A stretch of DNA of 64,000 nucleotides, from contig JAFRRP010000019.1 of assembly GCA_017428085.1 (NCBI GenBank), forward strand, positions 62,001 through 126,000, read 5' to 3'. Shown here in pieces: positions 19,871 to 28,948 of the stretch (the first letter of the stretch is position 1; each line of letters opens with the position of its first letter). The notes under the pieces are model-generated. The model was not told where the DNA came from. It searched no databases and saw only the letters and a list, made by a program, of their open reading frames with translations. The stretch comes from Clostridia bacterium (GTDB lineage Bacteria > Bacillota > Clostridia > Oscillospirales > Acutalibacteraceae). The position numbers and the translations under genes were made by a program.

Positions 19871-19906
19871 ACCGGCATTTTTTTGTCGGTGCTTTTTCTT
19901 TTTTCC
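19871..19906 (+). terminator. Rho-independent terminator
   Basis: ACCGGCA / TGTCGGT stem (one G-U pair) with a T-rich loop, followed by GCTTTTTCTTTTTT. It ends the ABC importer operon. Confidence 0.75.
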
Positions 19907-19929
19907 CTCTTTCCCTTGCGTTTCGTACA

Positions 19930-19938
19930 TGTTATAAT
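19930..19938 (+). promoter_or_regulatory. Extended -10 promoter element
   Basis: TGTTATAAT, a perfect TATAAT with an upstream TG, about 38 bp before the small lipoprotein gene. No good -35 is present, which fits an extended -10 promoter. Confidence 0.5.
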
Positions 19939-19975
19939 GATGACTGAAAAGGGATCGATCGGGACGTGAAAAATA

Positions 19976-20317
19976 ATGAAAAGAAAACTGTTTCCAATCC
20001 TGTGTGTTGTTCTGGGGGTGATGCTCTTGGCCGGTTGCGGCGGGCAGAAATATCGGGTGGATTACGTCGGCTGCAAGGACCTGTATGAGAACGCCAAAGA
20101 CTTTTACCGCGCGGGGGAGACCGTGACGGTATACTATCGGTTGCGGATGATCGCCACGGATACCGATTATGCTTTCTTCCTGGACGGGGAACGGCTCAAC
20201 TGTTCCTATGAAGAAGGAAAGGGGTTCGCGATCACCTTCACAATGCCGGAGCGCGACGTAAAGCTGGAATGTCAGTCGCGCAACATCATGGCGTATGCCC
20301 CGGATGCGGAGAACTGA
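19976..20317 (+). CDS. Small putative lipoprotein
   Basis: 113 residues. Signal peptide with lipobox LLAGC at residues 17-21. The remaining ~90 residues are beta-rich and end in FTMPERDVKLECQS, similar in style to the short repeat ends of bacterial surface beta-repeat domains. No function can be assigned. The ribosome site is weak (GGACGTG). Followed after 24 bp by the acetyltransferase gene. Confidence 0.75.
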   Translation: MKRKLFPILCVVLGVMLLAGCGGQKYRVDYVGCKDLYENAKDFYRAGETVTVYYRLRMIATDTDYAFFLDGERLNCSYEEGKGFAITFTMPERDVKLECQSRNIMAYAPDAEN

Positions 20318-20341
20318 AAAAACAGAGGGGAGAGATGAAGC

Positions 20342-20812
20342 GTGAAAATACGAAGAGCCCGTGAAAAGGATATCGGCGCGGTGCTGTGTCTGCTGTCGCA
20401 GGTGTTGGAGATCCATGCCGCCATCCGGCCTGATATCTTTGTCTCCGGCACCACGAAATATACGGAGACGGAGCTGAAGGAGATGTTCCGGGACGATGTC
20501 AACCCCGTTTTTGTCGCTGTCAATAATGCGGACGAAGCAGTCGGCTACGCCTTCTGCCGCCTGCAGGAGCCTCCCTTTACCACCACCATGCGGCCACGGA
20601 AAAGCTTTTTTATCGACGATCTGTGCGTGGATGAAACCTGTCGCGGGCTGCGGATCGGAGAAACACTGTACCGGTTCGTTGTGGAGGAAGCGAAAAAGCG
20701 GGGCTGCGCCGCCGTCACGCTGAACGTGTGGGAGGGCAACGACGCCGCCAAACGCTTTTATGAGAAGATGGGTATGCAGCCCAAAGAAACGCAGATGGAG
20801 TTCATGCTATGA
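20342..20812 (+). CDS. GNAT-family N-acetyltransferase
   Basis: 156 residues of the Gcn5-related fold. The acetyl-CoA loop region is LCVDETCRGLRIGETLYRF (R/Q-x-x-G-x-G/A pattern), followed by VTLNVWEGNDAAKRFYEKMG, the typical motif B end. The acceptor substrate is unknown. GTG start with GAGGGGAGAG upstream. Its stop overlaps the start of the GH20 gene, so both are read from one transcript. Confidence 0.9.
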   Translation: MKIRRAREKDIGAVLCLLSQVLEIHAAIRPDIFVSGTTKYTETELKEMFRDDVNPVFVAVNNADEAVGYAFCRLQEPPFTTTMRPRKSFFIDDLCVDETCRGLRIGETLYRFVVEEAKKRGCAAVTLNVWEGNDAAKRFYEKMGMQPKETQMEFML

Positions 20813-22254
20813 GGCCTTATCTGATCCCCGCGCCCCGCGAGCTCGAATACACCGGCGGAAAAACACTTCTGCGGGACGATTGTCCCGTGACCGTGACGGA
20901 CGCGCCGGCGTTGCCGGGCGAGGCATACACTCTGAAAATCGAACGGGGTTCCGTCTGTATTACCGCTTCGTCGGAGCCGGGGCGCTTTTATGCGAAAAAA
21001 ACGCTGGAACAGATCAAAACGACCTGTCAGGGCGTCTGTGACGACCTTGTGATCCGCGACGCGCCGGTCATGTCTCATCGCGGTTTTTTGATCGACTGCT
21101 GCCGCCATTTCTACGGCGTGGAGGAGTTGAAACGGCTGATCGACGCTGCGGCGAGCTTCAAGCTGAATCGGTTCCATTGGCACCTGACGGACGATCAGGG
21201 CTGGCGGATCGAGATCAAACAATACCCCCTGCTGACGGAGGTCGGCAGTTTCAGGAACAATTCCCGCTTCGGCGGCGTCAACGAGGGAAAGCCGCACGAC
21301 GGATTTTTTACACAGGAACAGATCAGGGAGATCGTGGATTATTGTGCCGAACGGCAGATTGAGGTGATTCCGGAAATTGAAATGCCGGGGCATTTCACCG
21401 CCGCAATCGCTTCCTATCCGTTTCTCGGCTGCACCGGCGAGCGCATGGAGCCGGAGCAGAAGGAGGGGATTTTTCCCAACGTGTTGTGCGTCGGCAACGA
21501 AAAAGCCGTCGCTTTTGTGAAGGACGTCCTGGACGAGGTCTGCGGCCTGTTCCCCGGCAGGTTTGTCCATATCGGCGGCGATGAAGCACCACGGATTCGT
21601 TGGCAATGCTGCGAAAAATGCGCGGCGAAAATGCGGGAACTGGCCTTGGATGATTACGATGCGCTGCAGGGCAGCTTCATCAAGGAGATCGCGTCGTATC
21701 TTCGAAAAATGGGCAAAACGGCGATCACATGGAATGAAAGCCTGAAAGGGGATCGACTTTACCCGGAGGACGTGATCGTGCAGCGATGGATGGACCGTAA
21801 GGGCCTGTGCCGCGGCTTCGCCGAAAAAGGCGGCAAGGTGATCGAGTCGGACTTCTACCACTACTATTTCGACTATCCCTACGGAATGACGCCGCTGAAA
21901 AAGGCCTTTGCTTACGACCCCTTCGCAGGATGCGGCGCGGGCGCAGTAATGGGCGTGGAATGCTGCCTGTGGACGGAGTTCGTCCGCAGCTTTGACGACC
22001 TGTGTGAAAAGCTGTTCCCTCGGCTGCTGGCAACGGCGGAGCGTGGATGGAGCGGCTATCCCACCGGAAGATACGTTGATTTTAAAACGGCGTCTGCCGG
22101 GATGCTCCCGTTGATCGGTGAATACGGTATTGAACCTCTTCCGCCGGACCGCTGGGACCCCGCATTGCCAGCGAGGGCGAAAGAGGTGGTCGTTTTTTTC
22201 AAAGGCTCCCTTGACCCCGGCCTTATCCGTCAGGCGTTCAACAGCCGAAAGTAA
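20809..22254 (+). CDS. GH20 beta-N-acetylhexosaminidase
   Basis: 481 residues. A short N-terminal domain (about 1-85) is followed by the GH20 TIM barrel with FHWHLTDDQGWRIEI and the catalytic pair D258-E259 in HIGGDEAPR, needed for substrate-assisted catalysis through the 2-acetamido group. It releases terminal GlcNAc or GalNAc. No signal peptide is visible, so the enzyme should be cytoplasmic. The ATG overlaps the acetyltransferase stop. An acetyltransferase next to a hexosaminidase may reflect amino-sugar handling, but that is inference. Confidence 0.93.
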   Translation: MRPYLIPAPRELEYTGGKTLLRDDCPVTVTDAPALPGEAYTLKIERGSVCITASSEPGRFYAKKTLEQIKTTCQGVCDDLVIRDAPVMSHRGFLIDCCRHFYGVEELKRLIDAAASFKLNRFHWHLTDDQGWRIEIKQYPLLTEVGSFRNNSRFGGVNEGKPHDGFFTQEQIREIVDYCAERQIEVIPEIEMPGHFTAAIASYPFLGCTGERMEPEQKEGIFPNVLCVGNEKAVAFVKDVLDEVCGLFPGRFVHIGGDEAPRIRWQCCEKCAAKMRELALDDYDALQGSFIKEIASYLRKMGKTAITWNESLKGDRLYPEDVIVQRWMDRKGLCRGFAEKGGKVIESDFYHYYFDYPYGMTPLKKAFAYDPFAGCGAGAVMGVECCLWTEFVRSFDDLCEKLFPRLLATAERGWSGYPTGRYVDFKTASAGMLPLIGEYGIEPLPPDRWDPALPARAKEVVVFFKGSLDPGLIRQAFNSRK

Positions 22255-22263
22255 AATGAAAAG

Positions 22264-22305
22264 CAGCCGTCAGCCCAAATCGGACCGACGGCTGTCGTCT
22301 TTTTT
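22264..22305 (+). terminator. Rho-independent terminator between convergent genes
   Basis: CAGCCGTC / GACGGCTG with a 15-base loop and a run of T at 22298-22305. On the minus strand CTTTTCATTTT follows, so it may also serve the phosphoesterase gene. Confidence 0.8.
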
Positions 22306-22332
22306 GTTTTGCTTAAACCGTGTCAGACGATC

Positions 22333-23550
22333 TTATTTCTTGAAAACAGCGGTGATCTTATTCCACAGATCCTCAAAGAAATCGCCGATCTTTTCAAAGA
22401 AAGCTCTGACTTTCATCAGCGCGGTGTCAGCGGGGCTGTCCGCCATCAGGTCGTTGACAAGGAGGGTATAGGTTTCATATGAAGCAGTGTCGTTTTTGTC
22501 CACCGTGATCACGCGGAAGCCTCTGTGCTCGTCGTTATAGCTGCTGAATGTGATGCCGGCGGAGGAACCCAGATCGATTCCATGATAAGGAACGACGTAG
22601 TTATTGATGTGGTCGTGACCAACAAAGATCGCCTTTACGTCGCCCTGTTCCAGCATGGCGTCCACCTGGGCGTAGCCGGGGGCAAAGGAGGTGTTGGGCG
22701 GGCAGGGCGCTTCGCTGAGCCAGTTGGTCGTTTTATCCACGTCGTCCGGCAGGGTATACCAGGAGCCCGCAAAGCTGACCGCGCCTTCTGTTCCTTCGGG
22801 GACCTCTTTCAGGGCGTCCTTGATCTGCGGCGGGATAATGTGCTGGAACGCGATGGAATTGACGACTTCTCCGCCGTTGGCAGCCTTCAGCTCGTTGGAT
22901 TTCTGCACGTACCATTCCACTTGCTCCGGCAGCACGTAGCCGTAACCGCCGTAGTCCGGGTCGGGATTGTAGTTGCCGGAATCGAAGCACCAGATGTTGT
23001 AGACCACCTTGTCGCTGTCCTTGCTCTCAAAGATCGGCACATTGTAGGTGCCCGCGTTGATGGTGTGGTTGTCGCCCACGGTTTTTTCGGCCACCACGCC
23101 GGCGCAGCCGATGAAACAATCATACGTTTCGTACTGCTCGATCTGCTCCAGCTTGGTGTAGGGGGTATCGTCGTCGTCATGGTTGCCGAAGACCATCGCC
23201 ACCGGGATACCCAACCTCTCAAAGAGATCCATATACTCTTTGATGGCCAGCTTGCCGGCGCTCTTTGTCTTGCAGGAATAGCCCGCGATATTATCGCCGG
23301 ACAGCACGATGAGGTCGGGCTTCGCCTTGGCGACCGCCAGCTTGATGGCGCGTTTGGCGAGGGGGTCAAGCGAGATATCGTCCTGGATGTCAGCCACCTG
23401 CAGGATGGTCAGCTTGCCGTCCTTGTTGAAAGAAACGTGCGCCTTTGCCGGGCGGGAAACGTCCACGTCAGCCGCCAGCGCGGGCGTCAGTAGCATGGCA
23501 GTCATTAAAATGCATAAGATAACAGCCAGTATTTTTTTGATACCGTTCAT
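22333..23550 (-). CDS. Exported metallophosphoesterase
   Basis: 405 residues of the calcineurin-like / purple-acid-phosphatase type. Signal peptide (MNGIKK, hydrophobic core, cleavage after TPALA near residue 27). Metal-site motifs in order: VADIQDD, LSGDNIAG, FGNHDDDD, FQHIIPP and VGHDHINNY. The middle carries an insertion with YNIWCFDSGNY as in secreted members. The C-terminal ~35 residues are amphipathic and rich in Phe/Lys. The start at 23550 has AAAGGAAG; an upstream in-frame start would put extra residues before the signal peptide. It has its own promoter despite following the symporter gene. Confidence 0.9.
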   Translation of the reverse strand: MNGIKKILAVILCILMTAMLLTPALAADVDVSRPAKAHVSFNKDGKLTILQVADIQDDISLDPLAKRAIKLAVAKAKPDLIVLSGDNIAGYSCKTKSAGKLAIKEYMDLFERLGIPVAMVFGNHDDDDTPYTKLEQIEQYETYDCFIGCAGVVAEKTVGDNHTINAGTYNVPIFESKDSDKVVYNIWCFDSGNYNPDPDYGGYGYVLPEQVEWYVQKSNELKAANGGEVVNSIAFQHIIPPQIKDALKEVPEGTEGAVSFAGSWYTLPDDVDKTTNWLSEAPCPPNTSFAPGYAQVDAMLEQGDVKAIFVGHDHINNYVVPYHGIDLGSSAGITFSSYNDEHRGFRVITVDKNDTASYETYTLLVNDLMADSPADTALMKVRAFFEKIGDFFEDLWNKITAVFKK

Positions 23551-23581
23551 AAAATTTACTTCCTTTCCGATTGATAATTGT

Positions 23582-23610
23582 ATTATACGCTGCTTTTTTT
23601 GGAAAATCAA
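23582..23610 (-). promoter_or_regulatory. Vegetative promoter of the metallophosphoesterase
   Basis: TTGATT, 17 bp, TATAAT on the minus strand, about 20 bases before the ribosome site AAAGGAAG. It lies in the 74-bp gap after the symporter gene. Confidence 0.8.
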
Positions 23611-23624
23611 GAGTTACTTTATGC

Positions 23625-25115
23625 TTACTCGCGTTTTTTCAGTTCGCCGAGGATCCTGTCGTACTCCGTCTCATCAATGGTGTATTTCCGCATGAAAACG
23701 AAATAGCCGACGGCCATGAACACCACGGGCAGCACCGCCATCACGCAGCGCAGGGCGAACGTCATGCCGCCGCTGGCACCGGAAAGCACCCCGGCGATGT
23801 AATCCGCTTTATAGGCGGTCGTCCAGACGGCGGGGTCGGAGATGGCAAGGTTTTCCGCTTCGCTGATCCTGTTGGTGATATCGGTCAGGCCGATGGCGAG
23901 GTACACCACCATGATAATGACCTGCTGCAGCGAGCTGGACATCTTCGCCATAAACGGGCGGATGGAGAAGATCAGCGCCTCGTTGCGCTCGCCGGTGGTG
24001 TACTCGTTGTACTCGATGGTGTTGGACAGGCAGATCGCGCCGATCAGATAGAACAGCGAGTAGCCGAGGCCGATGAACAGCGCTTCCGCGCACAGCAGAT
24101 AGAAAGAGACCTTGGAGCTGCCGAAGATCGTGCCGGAGGCGAAAAAGCAAACGTAGCCGACGATGGTCATGGCAAAGGAGATCCTTACGATCTGCGCGCG
24201 TTTGAGCTTTTTGGTCAGCAGGGGATAGATCACGAAGCTCAATCCCGAGGCTGCGCCGTAGAAGATGACAAACAGCGTGGTATAGCTGCCCTCATACCCG
24301 TAGGAGAGATAGATATAGTTGGTGCCGAAGGCGGTCAGCAGCACGCCGCTGAGGTTGACGAACAGCAGAATCACGGCGGTCCACAGCACCTGCTTGTTGT
24401 TGAAGATGATCTTCACCATCTGACGGAAGCCCATACGCTCTTCTTTCGCTTCCGTTTTGGGAATGGGCTTTTCTTTCACGCCGACGCAAACCATTGCCTG
24501 ACAGCCGATAAACGTCAGGCCTATGGCGATGGCCACCACCCGGTAGCCGATGACGGCGCTGTTGCCGATGGCCATGGAGCCGACGGTCAGCACCGGGATC
24601 AGGCCGTTGGCAAGGATCGTGCCAAGACCCGCGAACAGGTTGCTCATGGAGGTGATCACGTCGCGTTCCCGCGGCTCGCTGGTCAGGCTGGGCAGCATGG
24701 ACCAATAGCCGATATCGTTCATCGTGTAGGTGATGTCCCACAGCAGGTACAGCGGGGCGAAAGCCGCCACGAATTTTCCGCCGGTCAAAGGCAGCGTGTA
24801 GATCATGATCAGCACCGCGGCGTTGGTCACCGCGCCGATCAGGATCCACGGTTTGAACTTGCCGAATTTCGAGCGGGTGTTTTCGATGATACCGCCCATG
24901 ATCGGGTCGTTGACGCCGTCCCAGATGCGGCAGATCACCATGATGACGCTTATGGTGGCGAACTGCGCGTCGGTCACTCCTTTGGTGTACAGGATGAACG
25001 TCAGCAGGAAATAGGTGTACAGCGAATACGCCAGATCACGACCGATCCCGCCGAGACTGTATATCCACTTGTTCCGCCCGAAGCCGGTACTTTGAGACAA
25101 TTTCTGTTTGGCCAT
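23625..25115 (-). CDS. GPH-family sugar/cation symporter
   Basis: 496 residues with 12 predicted membrane helices, of the glycoside-pentoside-hexuronide family (MelB/XynP-like MFS). Typical features are the first-helix segment GGIGRDLAYSLYTYFLLTF, the helix 2-3 loop RIWDGVNDPIMGGIIENTRSKFGK split around the conserved D-x-x-x-D-P, and SLTSEPRERDVITSM. It imports a sugar or oligosaccharide with Na+ or H+. AAAGGAG lies 8 bases before the ATG, and the start is 14 bp after the GH2 gene, so import and hydrolysis are co-expressed. Confidence 0.93.
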   Translation of the reverse strand: MAKQKLSQSTGFGRNKWIYSLGGIGRDLAYSLYTYFLLTFILYTKGVTDAQFATISVIMVICRIWDGVNDPIMGGIIENTRSKFGKFKPWILIGAVTNAAVLIMIYTLPLTGGKFVAAFAPLYLLWDITYTMNDIGYWSMLPSLTSEPRERDVITSMSNLFAGLGTILANGLIPVLTVGSMAIGNSAVIGYRVVAIAIGLTFIGCQAMVCVGVKEKPIPKTEAKEERMGFRQMVKIIFNNKQVLWTAVILLFVNLSGVLLTAFGTNYIYLSYGYEGSYTTLFVIFYGAASGLSFVIYPLLTKKLKRAQIVRISFAMTIVGYVCFFASGTIFGSSKVSFYLLCAEALFIGLGYSLFYLIGAICLSNTIEYNEYTTGERNEALIFSIRPFMAKMSSSLQQVIIMVVYLAIGLTDITNRISEAENLAISDPAVWTTAYKADYIAGVLSGASGGMTFALRCVMAVLPVVFMAVGYFVFMRKYTIDETEYDRILGELKKRE

Positions 25116-25129
25116 GGTTGTGTTCTCCT

Positions 25130-28105
25130 TTACAAAATGATGATATCAATCGAAAATGAGAATTCCTTTTCATCAAAATTCCGCCAGGGCTCATCCTTCG
25201 CGAATCCGAGATTGTCCGATCTCATCTTGTAATCGATATTGACGATCGTTTTATCGAGCTCCGTCAGCTCATCATCGTGCGCCGTTTCGATCAGCTGTTC
25301 GTCGGAATAATGCTTTGCGTTGAATACAAATCCGCGTTTGGAGGTGTCGGCGATCACCAGACCTCTGCCTGCGCTGTCCGTCACAGCGGCGATCTTCGTA
25401 CCGAAATGAGCGCCGCATTCCGTGGGATAAACATAGTGCTCGAAGTTATCTCGTACAGTCGTTTGATAGGCGGAGATGCGCTGGCTGCGAAAACGGTCCG
25501 CGTAGGTTTCGGCAGGGCCGTAGCCGATGTACCTCAGATTTTCAAACGCCTTCGTCATGGTAAGCTGTATTCCGAAGCGGGGCAATTGCGGCGCTTTTTC
25601 GTTTACTCTTGCGGAAACGCTTATGTTGATCGTGCCGTCGTTTCGGAAGGTATAAATCGTTTCCGCTTTTACGGCAGGAGGCATGGCGGAAGCGGCAAAC
25701 GACGCCTTTGTTTTGATCACGACGGCATTTTCCGTCGCGCTGAGGAGCTCAGTGAAATATGTTTTCTGCATTGTATGGGAAAACCTGGCCCGTTCCCATT
25801 CTTCCGTTGTTCCGCCGAATTGCCAGCATGGTCTTGAAAGCGGGAATTCCATCGGCTCAAGCAGAAGATCCCGGTTGCTTTGAATGGAGGCAAGTTTTCC
25901 GGAAAGACGGTCGAACACACAGGCATAATGCTCGTTCCGAATCATGATATGCGTCCGTGTTTGGCTTGTTTCCATCGGGGAACGCCGATCGGATAAGTAC
26001 CCGATCGGTTCGTTACGAAGGACGAACTGCGTATGCCCGATCTCATCTCCTTTTTCGGCAAAGGGATTATCCGCGTGGTATTGCAGATATACGTTCAGCG
26101 TGGTGAAGCATAAGGGCTCGTATTCGTCAAACAGGGTAAACTCCCGTTCCTCCTGCGGCGGGATATCCGGGCAGGGGATCGCGCTGCCCGTTTTCAGTTC
26201 GCCGTCCTCTTCCAGCGTCCATATGATATCCGTATCGGATAATGAAGTGAAATACCGTTTATTTTTCACTGTGATCTTTCCGGATTCGTAATTGACGGAA
26301 AACGGCTTGTATGCGTCTTTCATATCCCAAAATCCGGGGCGGGGCGTTCTGTCGGGGTGGACGAGCCCGTCCAGACAGCTGATCCTGTCATTGGGCCAGT
26401 CGCCGAAGTCGCCTCCGTATCGGTATTTCGGTTTTTCCTTCGTGCCTATGTTGACGGCGTGGTCGGCGAATTCCCAGACGCAGCCGCCGCAGTAATTGTC
26501 GTATTGTTCCAATCCGTCCCAATGGAGAGGGATATCGCCCGTGGATTGGGAGGATACGTATTCACAGTAGAAGAAGGGTTTATCGTTCGATTGATCTTCC
26601 AGATACCGTTTTAAATAATCCGTGGAAGCGTACATGCGGCTTTCCACGTCGGAGATATCGCTGAAATCCTTTCCTACCTTTTCGGCGTATTCCAGATGAG
26701 CGTTTTCATAATGGATCAGCGCGTTTTTGTCTCTTTGACGGATATAGCGCGCCATAAACCGGTGGTTTTCGCCGCAGCCGGATTCGTTGCCCAGCGACCA
26801 CATGATGACGCTGACGTGGTTCTTATCGCGTTCATACAGCCTTCTGGCGCGGTCGACGCATGCGGCTTTCCATTCCGGCGCGTCGCACAGGTGAGCCCAA
26901 TAGCTCCAATCCCAATCCCCGAAGTTATAGCCCATTCCGTGGCTTTCCAGGTCCGCTTCGTCGATGACCATAAAGCCCATGCGGTCGCAGAGCTCCAAAA
27001 ACCGGGGATCGTTGGGGTAATGAGACGTGCGGATGGTATTGACGTTGCCTCGCTTCAAAAGCTTCAGCTCTTCCGTCAATTTGGCGTAACTGACGTAATA
27101 TCCCGTTTCCGGATCGGAATCATGGCGGTTGATCCCGCGGAGCTTGATCTTTTTGCCGTTCAAAAGAAGACAGCGATTCCTGATCTCCAAACGCTTCAGC
27201 CCGACGGGGAAGGCGATGTGCTCCGCCCCGCAGTTGACGCGCAGGGTATAAAGCTTCGGCTCTTCCGCGTTCCAAAGTACGGGTTTCCTGATTGGGATGG
27301 TAAATTCTCCGCTGCACTGACCGATATCCGCTATGCTTCCGCCGGGGGAAAAGAGCGTCCAGTTGATCGGCCCTGCGCCTTCCATGACGGGGGATACCGC
27401 AATCTCCGCCGATTTCAGATCGTCGCGAACGAGAGAACGGATCTGGATGTCTTTCAGGTGGTTTTCTTCACGTTCAAGCAGATATACCGGGCGGAAGATG
27501 CCGGACAGACGAAAGAAATCCTGATCCTCCAGATAACTGCCCGTGCAGTGTTTTATCACCAGCACCTCGAACACGTTCAGACCGTTGTTCATGGCTTCGG
27601 TGATCTCAAATTCGGAAGTGCAGTGGCTGACTTCGGAATATCCGAGGAATTTTCCGTTGAGCCAAAGGTAAAAACAAGAAGCGACGCCGTCGAAATCGAT
27701 ATAATACCGCTTGCCGCTTTTCTTTTTTAAGTCCGTTTTTTTTCGGTAAAAACCGCAGGGGATGACGTCCGGCAGATGCGGCGGATCGACGGGGAAAGGA
27801 TAATCCTGATTGATATAATTCGGCGCATCCGTATTCTTCAGTCCCGCCGTTTGCCAGCAGCATGGTACGGGGATCGAGGATTGGCACGTCACGGACGCGG
27901 GAAAGCCCGGCCCGGCAATATCCAATTCCTCCACGTTTTTGAACCAGCGGAATTCCCAATTGCCGCAAAGCGATTCAAAAAACGGAGATAATTCACGGTT
28001 TTTCTCCGACTGGCCGGATTTATCAAACGGAATGAAGTAAGCGCGCGGCGCCTGTGTTCCGACGTGCTGGATCTCCGGCATACGGTAATATCGATCGATC
28101 GTCAT
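25130..28105 (-). CDS. GH2 glycosidase, beta-galactosidase-like
   Basis: 991 residues, full LacZ-type domain set. Acid/base E441 (WSLGNESGCGEN) is present. The nucleophile E515 is in FYCEYVSSQSTGD, where the usual CEY-x-H-A-M-G-N context is lost, so specificity probably differs from LacZ. No signal peptide. It is only about a third of the way to identity with the other GH2 in this window by eye, so it is not a recent duplicate. First gene of an operon with the GPH symporter. Confidence 0.88.
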   Translation of the reverse strand: MTIDRYYRMPEIQHVGTQAPRAYFIPFDKSGQSEKNRELSPFFESLCGNWEFRWFKNVEELDIAGPGFPASVTCQSSIPVPCCWQTAGLKNTDAPNYINQDYPFPVDPPHLPDVIPCGFYRKKTDLKKKSGKRYYIDFDGVASCFYLWLNGKFLGYSEVSHCTSEFEITEAMNNGLNVFEVLVIKHCTGSYLEDQDFFRLSGIFRPVYLLEREENHLKDIQIRSLVRDDLKSAEIAVSPVMEGAGPINWTLFSPGGSIADIGQCSGEFTIPIRKPVLWNAEEPKLYTLRVNCGAEHIAFPVGLKRLEIRNRCLLLNGKKIKLRGINRHDSDPETGYYVSYAKLTEELKLLKRGNVNTIRTSHYPNDPRFLELCDRMGFMVIDEADLESHGMGYNFGDWDWSYWAHLCDAPEWKAACVDRARRLYERDKNHVSVIMWSLGNESGCGENHRFMARYIRQRDKNALIHYENAHLEYAEKVGKDFSDISDVESRMYASTDYLKRYLEDQSNDKPFFYCEYVSSQSTGDIPLHWDGLEQYDNYCGGCVWEFADHAVNIGTKEKPKYRYGGDFGDWPNDRISCLDGLVHPDRTPRPGFWDMKDAYKPFSVNYESGKITVKNKRYFTSLSDTDIIWTLEEDGELKTGSAIPCPDIPPQEEREFTLFDEYEPLCFTTLNVYLQYHADNPFAEKGDEIGHTQFVLRNEPIGYLSDRRSPMETSQTRTHIMIRNEHYACVFDRLSGKLASIQSNRDLLLEPMEFPLSRPCWQFGGTTEEWERARFSHTMQKTYFTELLSATENAVVIKTKASFAASAMPPAVKAETIYTFRNDGTINISVSARVNEKAPQLPRFGIQLTMTKAFENLRYIGYGPAETYADRFRSQRISAYQTTVRDNFEHYVYPTECGAHFGTKIAAVTDSAGRGLVIADTSKRGFVFNAKHYSDEQLIETAHDDELTELDKTIVNIDYKMRSDNLGFAKDEPWRNFDEKEFSFSIDIIIL

Positions 28106-28137
28106 GGGTTGCCCGTCTCTTTCCTGAATTTATAATC

Positions 28138-28166
28138 ATCATATCATATAAAAAAAACAAAGTCCA
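28138..28166 (-). promoter_or_regulatory. Probable promoter of the GH2-symporter operon
   Basis: TGGACT, 17 bp, TATGAT on the minus strand, about 33 bases before the GH2 start. The -35 is imperfect. Confidence 0.5.
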
Positions 28167-28203
28167 TGATATTTTTGTCTTTTTTTACAAAATACTTCTT
28201 TCA

Positions 28204-28219
28204 TTAAGATACTTTTAAG
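28204..28219 (+). promoter_or_regulatory. Candidate response-regulator binding repeat
   Basis: TTAAG occurs at 28204 and again at 28215, exactly 11 bp apart, just upstream of a TATAAC -10-like element at 28235. OmpR/PhoB-family regulators commonly bind direct repeats with this period. Inference from spacing and position only. Confidence 0.35.
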
Positions 28220-28267
28220 GCGCTTCGTTAACAATATAACAGAAACGGATAATACGGAGGAACGGAT

Positions 28268-28948
28268 ATGCAGATTTTGGTCGTTGAAGATGAAAAACGA
28301 TTGGCGGAAGCGTTGGCGCAGATCCTGATCGAAAAAAAATACATGGTGGATATCGCCAACGACGGCCGTGACGGATTGGATTACGGTCTCAGCGGCATAT
28401 ACGACGTGATCATTCTTGACGTGATGCTGCCTAAAATGGACGGCTTTGCCGTGGCGAACGAGCTGCGGAAAAATAAGATCGATACGCCGATCCTGATGCT
28501 GACGGCAAAGGACCAGGTGGCCGATAAGGTGAAGGGCCTCGATTCCGGCGCCGACGATTATATGACAAAGCCCTCTTCTCCGGACGAGCTTCTGGCGCGT
28601 ATCCGCGCGCTGACAAGGCGTCAGGGCGAGGTCGTGATCGACGAAGTATCCTTCGGGGACCTTACCTTGAATCTATCCACCTGCGATCTGTGCTGCGGTA
28701 CGAAGTCCGTTCATCTCAATTTCAAGGAATTTGAGATCATGAAGATCCTGATGCAAAACCCCGGCGCCGTTACGACGAAGGACGACCTGATCGTGAAGGT
28801 GTGGGGCTATGATTCCAATGCCGTTGATAATAACGTAGAAGTTTATATTTCTTTTCTTCGTAAGAAGATCGAGTTCGTTTCCAGCAAAGCTCAGATATCG
28901 TCTCTGCGAAAGATCGGTTACCGGCTTGAGGTAGGTTCGGATGATTAA
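28268..28948 (+). CDS. OmpR/PhoB-family response regulator
   Basis: 226 residues: receiver domain 1-118 with acidic pair E7/D8 (VVEDEK), phospho-acceptor D51 (IILDVMLPKMDGF) and the conserved Lys in DDYMTKPSSP, then a winged-helix DNA-binding domain ending KIGYRLEV. CGGAGG precedes the ATG. Its end overlaps the start of the histidine kinase gene by 8 bp, so they are a coupled two-component pair. The adjacent exported hydrolase and glycosidase are possible targets. Confidence 0.95.
   Translation: MQILVVEDEKRLAEALAQILIEKKYMVDIANDGRDGLDYGLSGIYDVIILDVMLPKMDGFAVANELRKNKIDTPILMLTAKDQVADKVKGLDSGADDYMTKPSSPDELLARIRALTRRQGEVVIDEVSFGDLTLNLSTCDLCCGTKSVHLNFKEFEIMKILMQNPGAVTTKDDLIVKVWGYDSNAVDNNVEVYISFLRKKIEFVSSKAQISSLRKIGYRLEVGSDD

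Noticed and set aside
23571-25232. Long plus-strand open frame opposite the GPH symporter
   Set aside because: Antisense shadow; the composition is Asp/Gln/Gly-rich, as expected of reversed membrane-protein codons.
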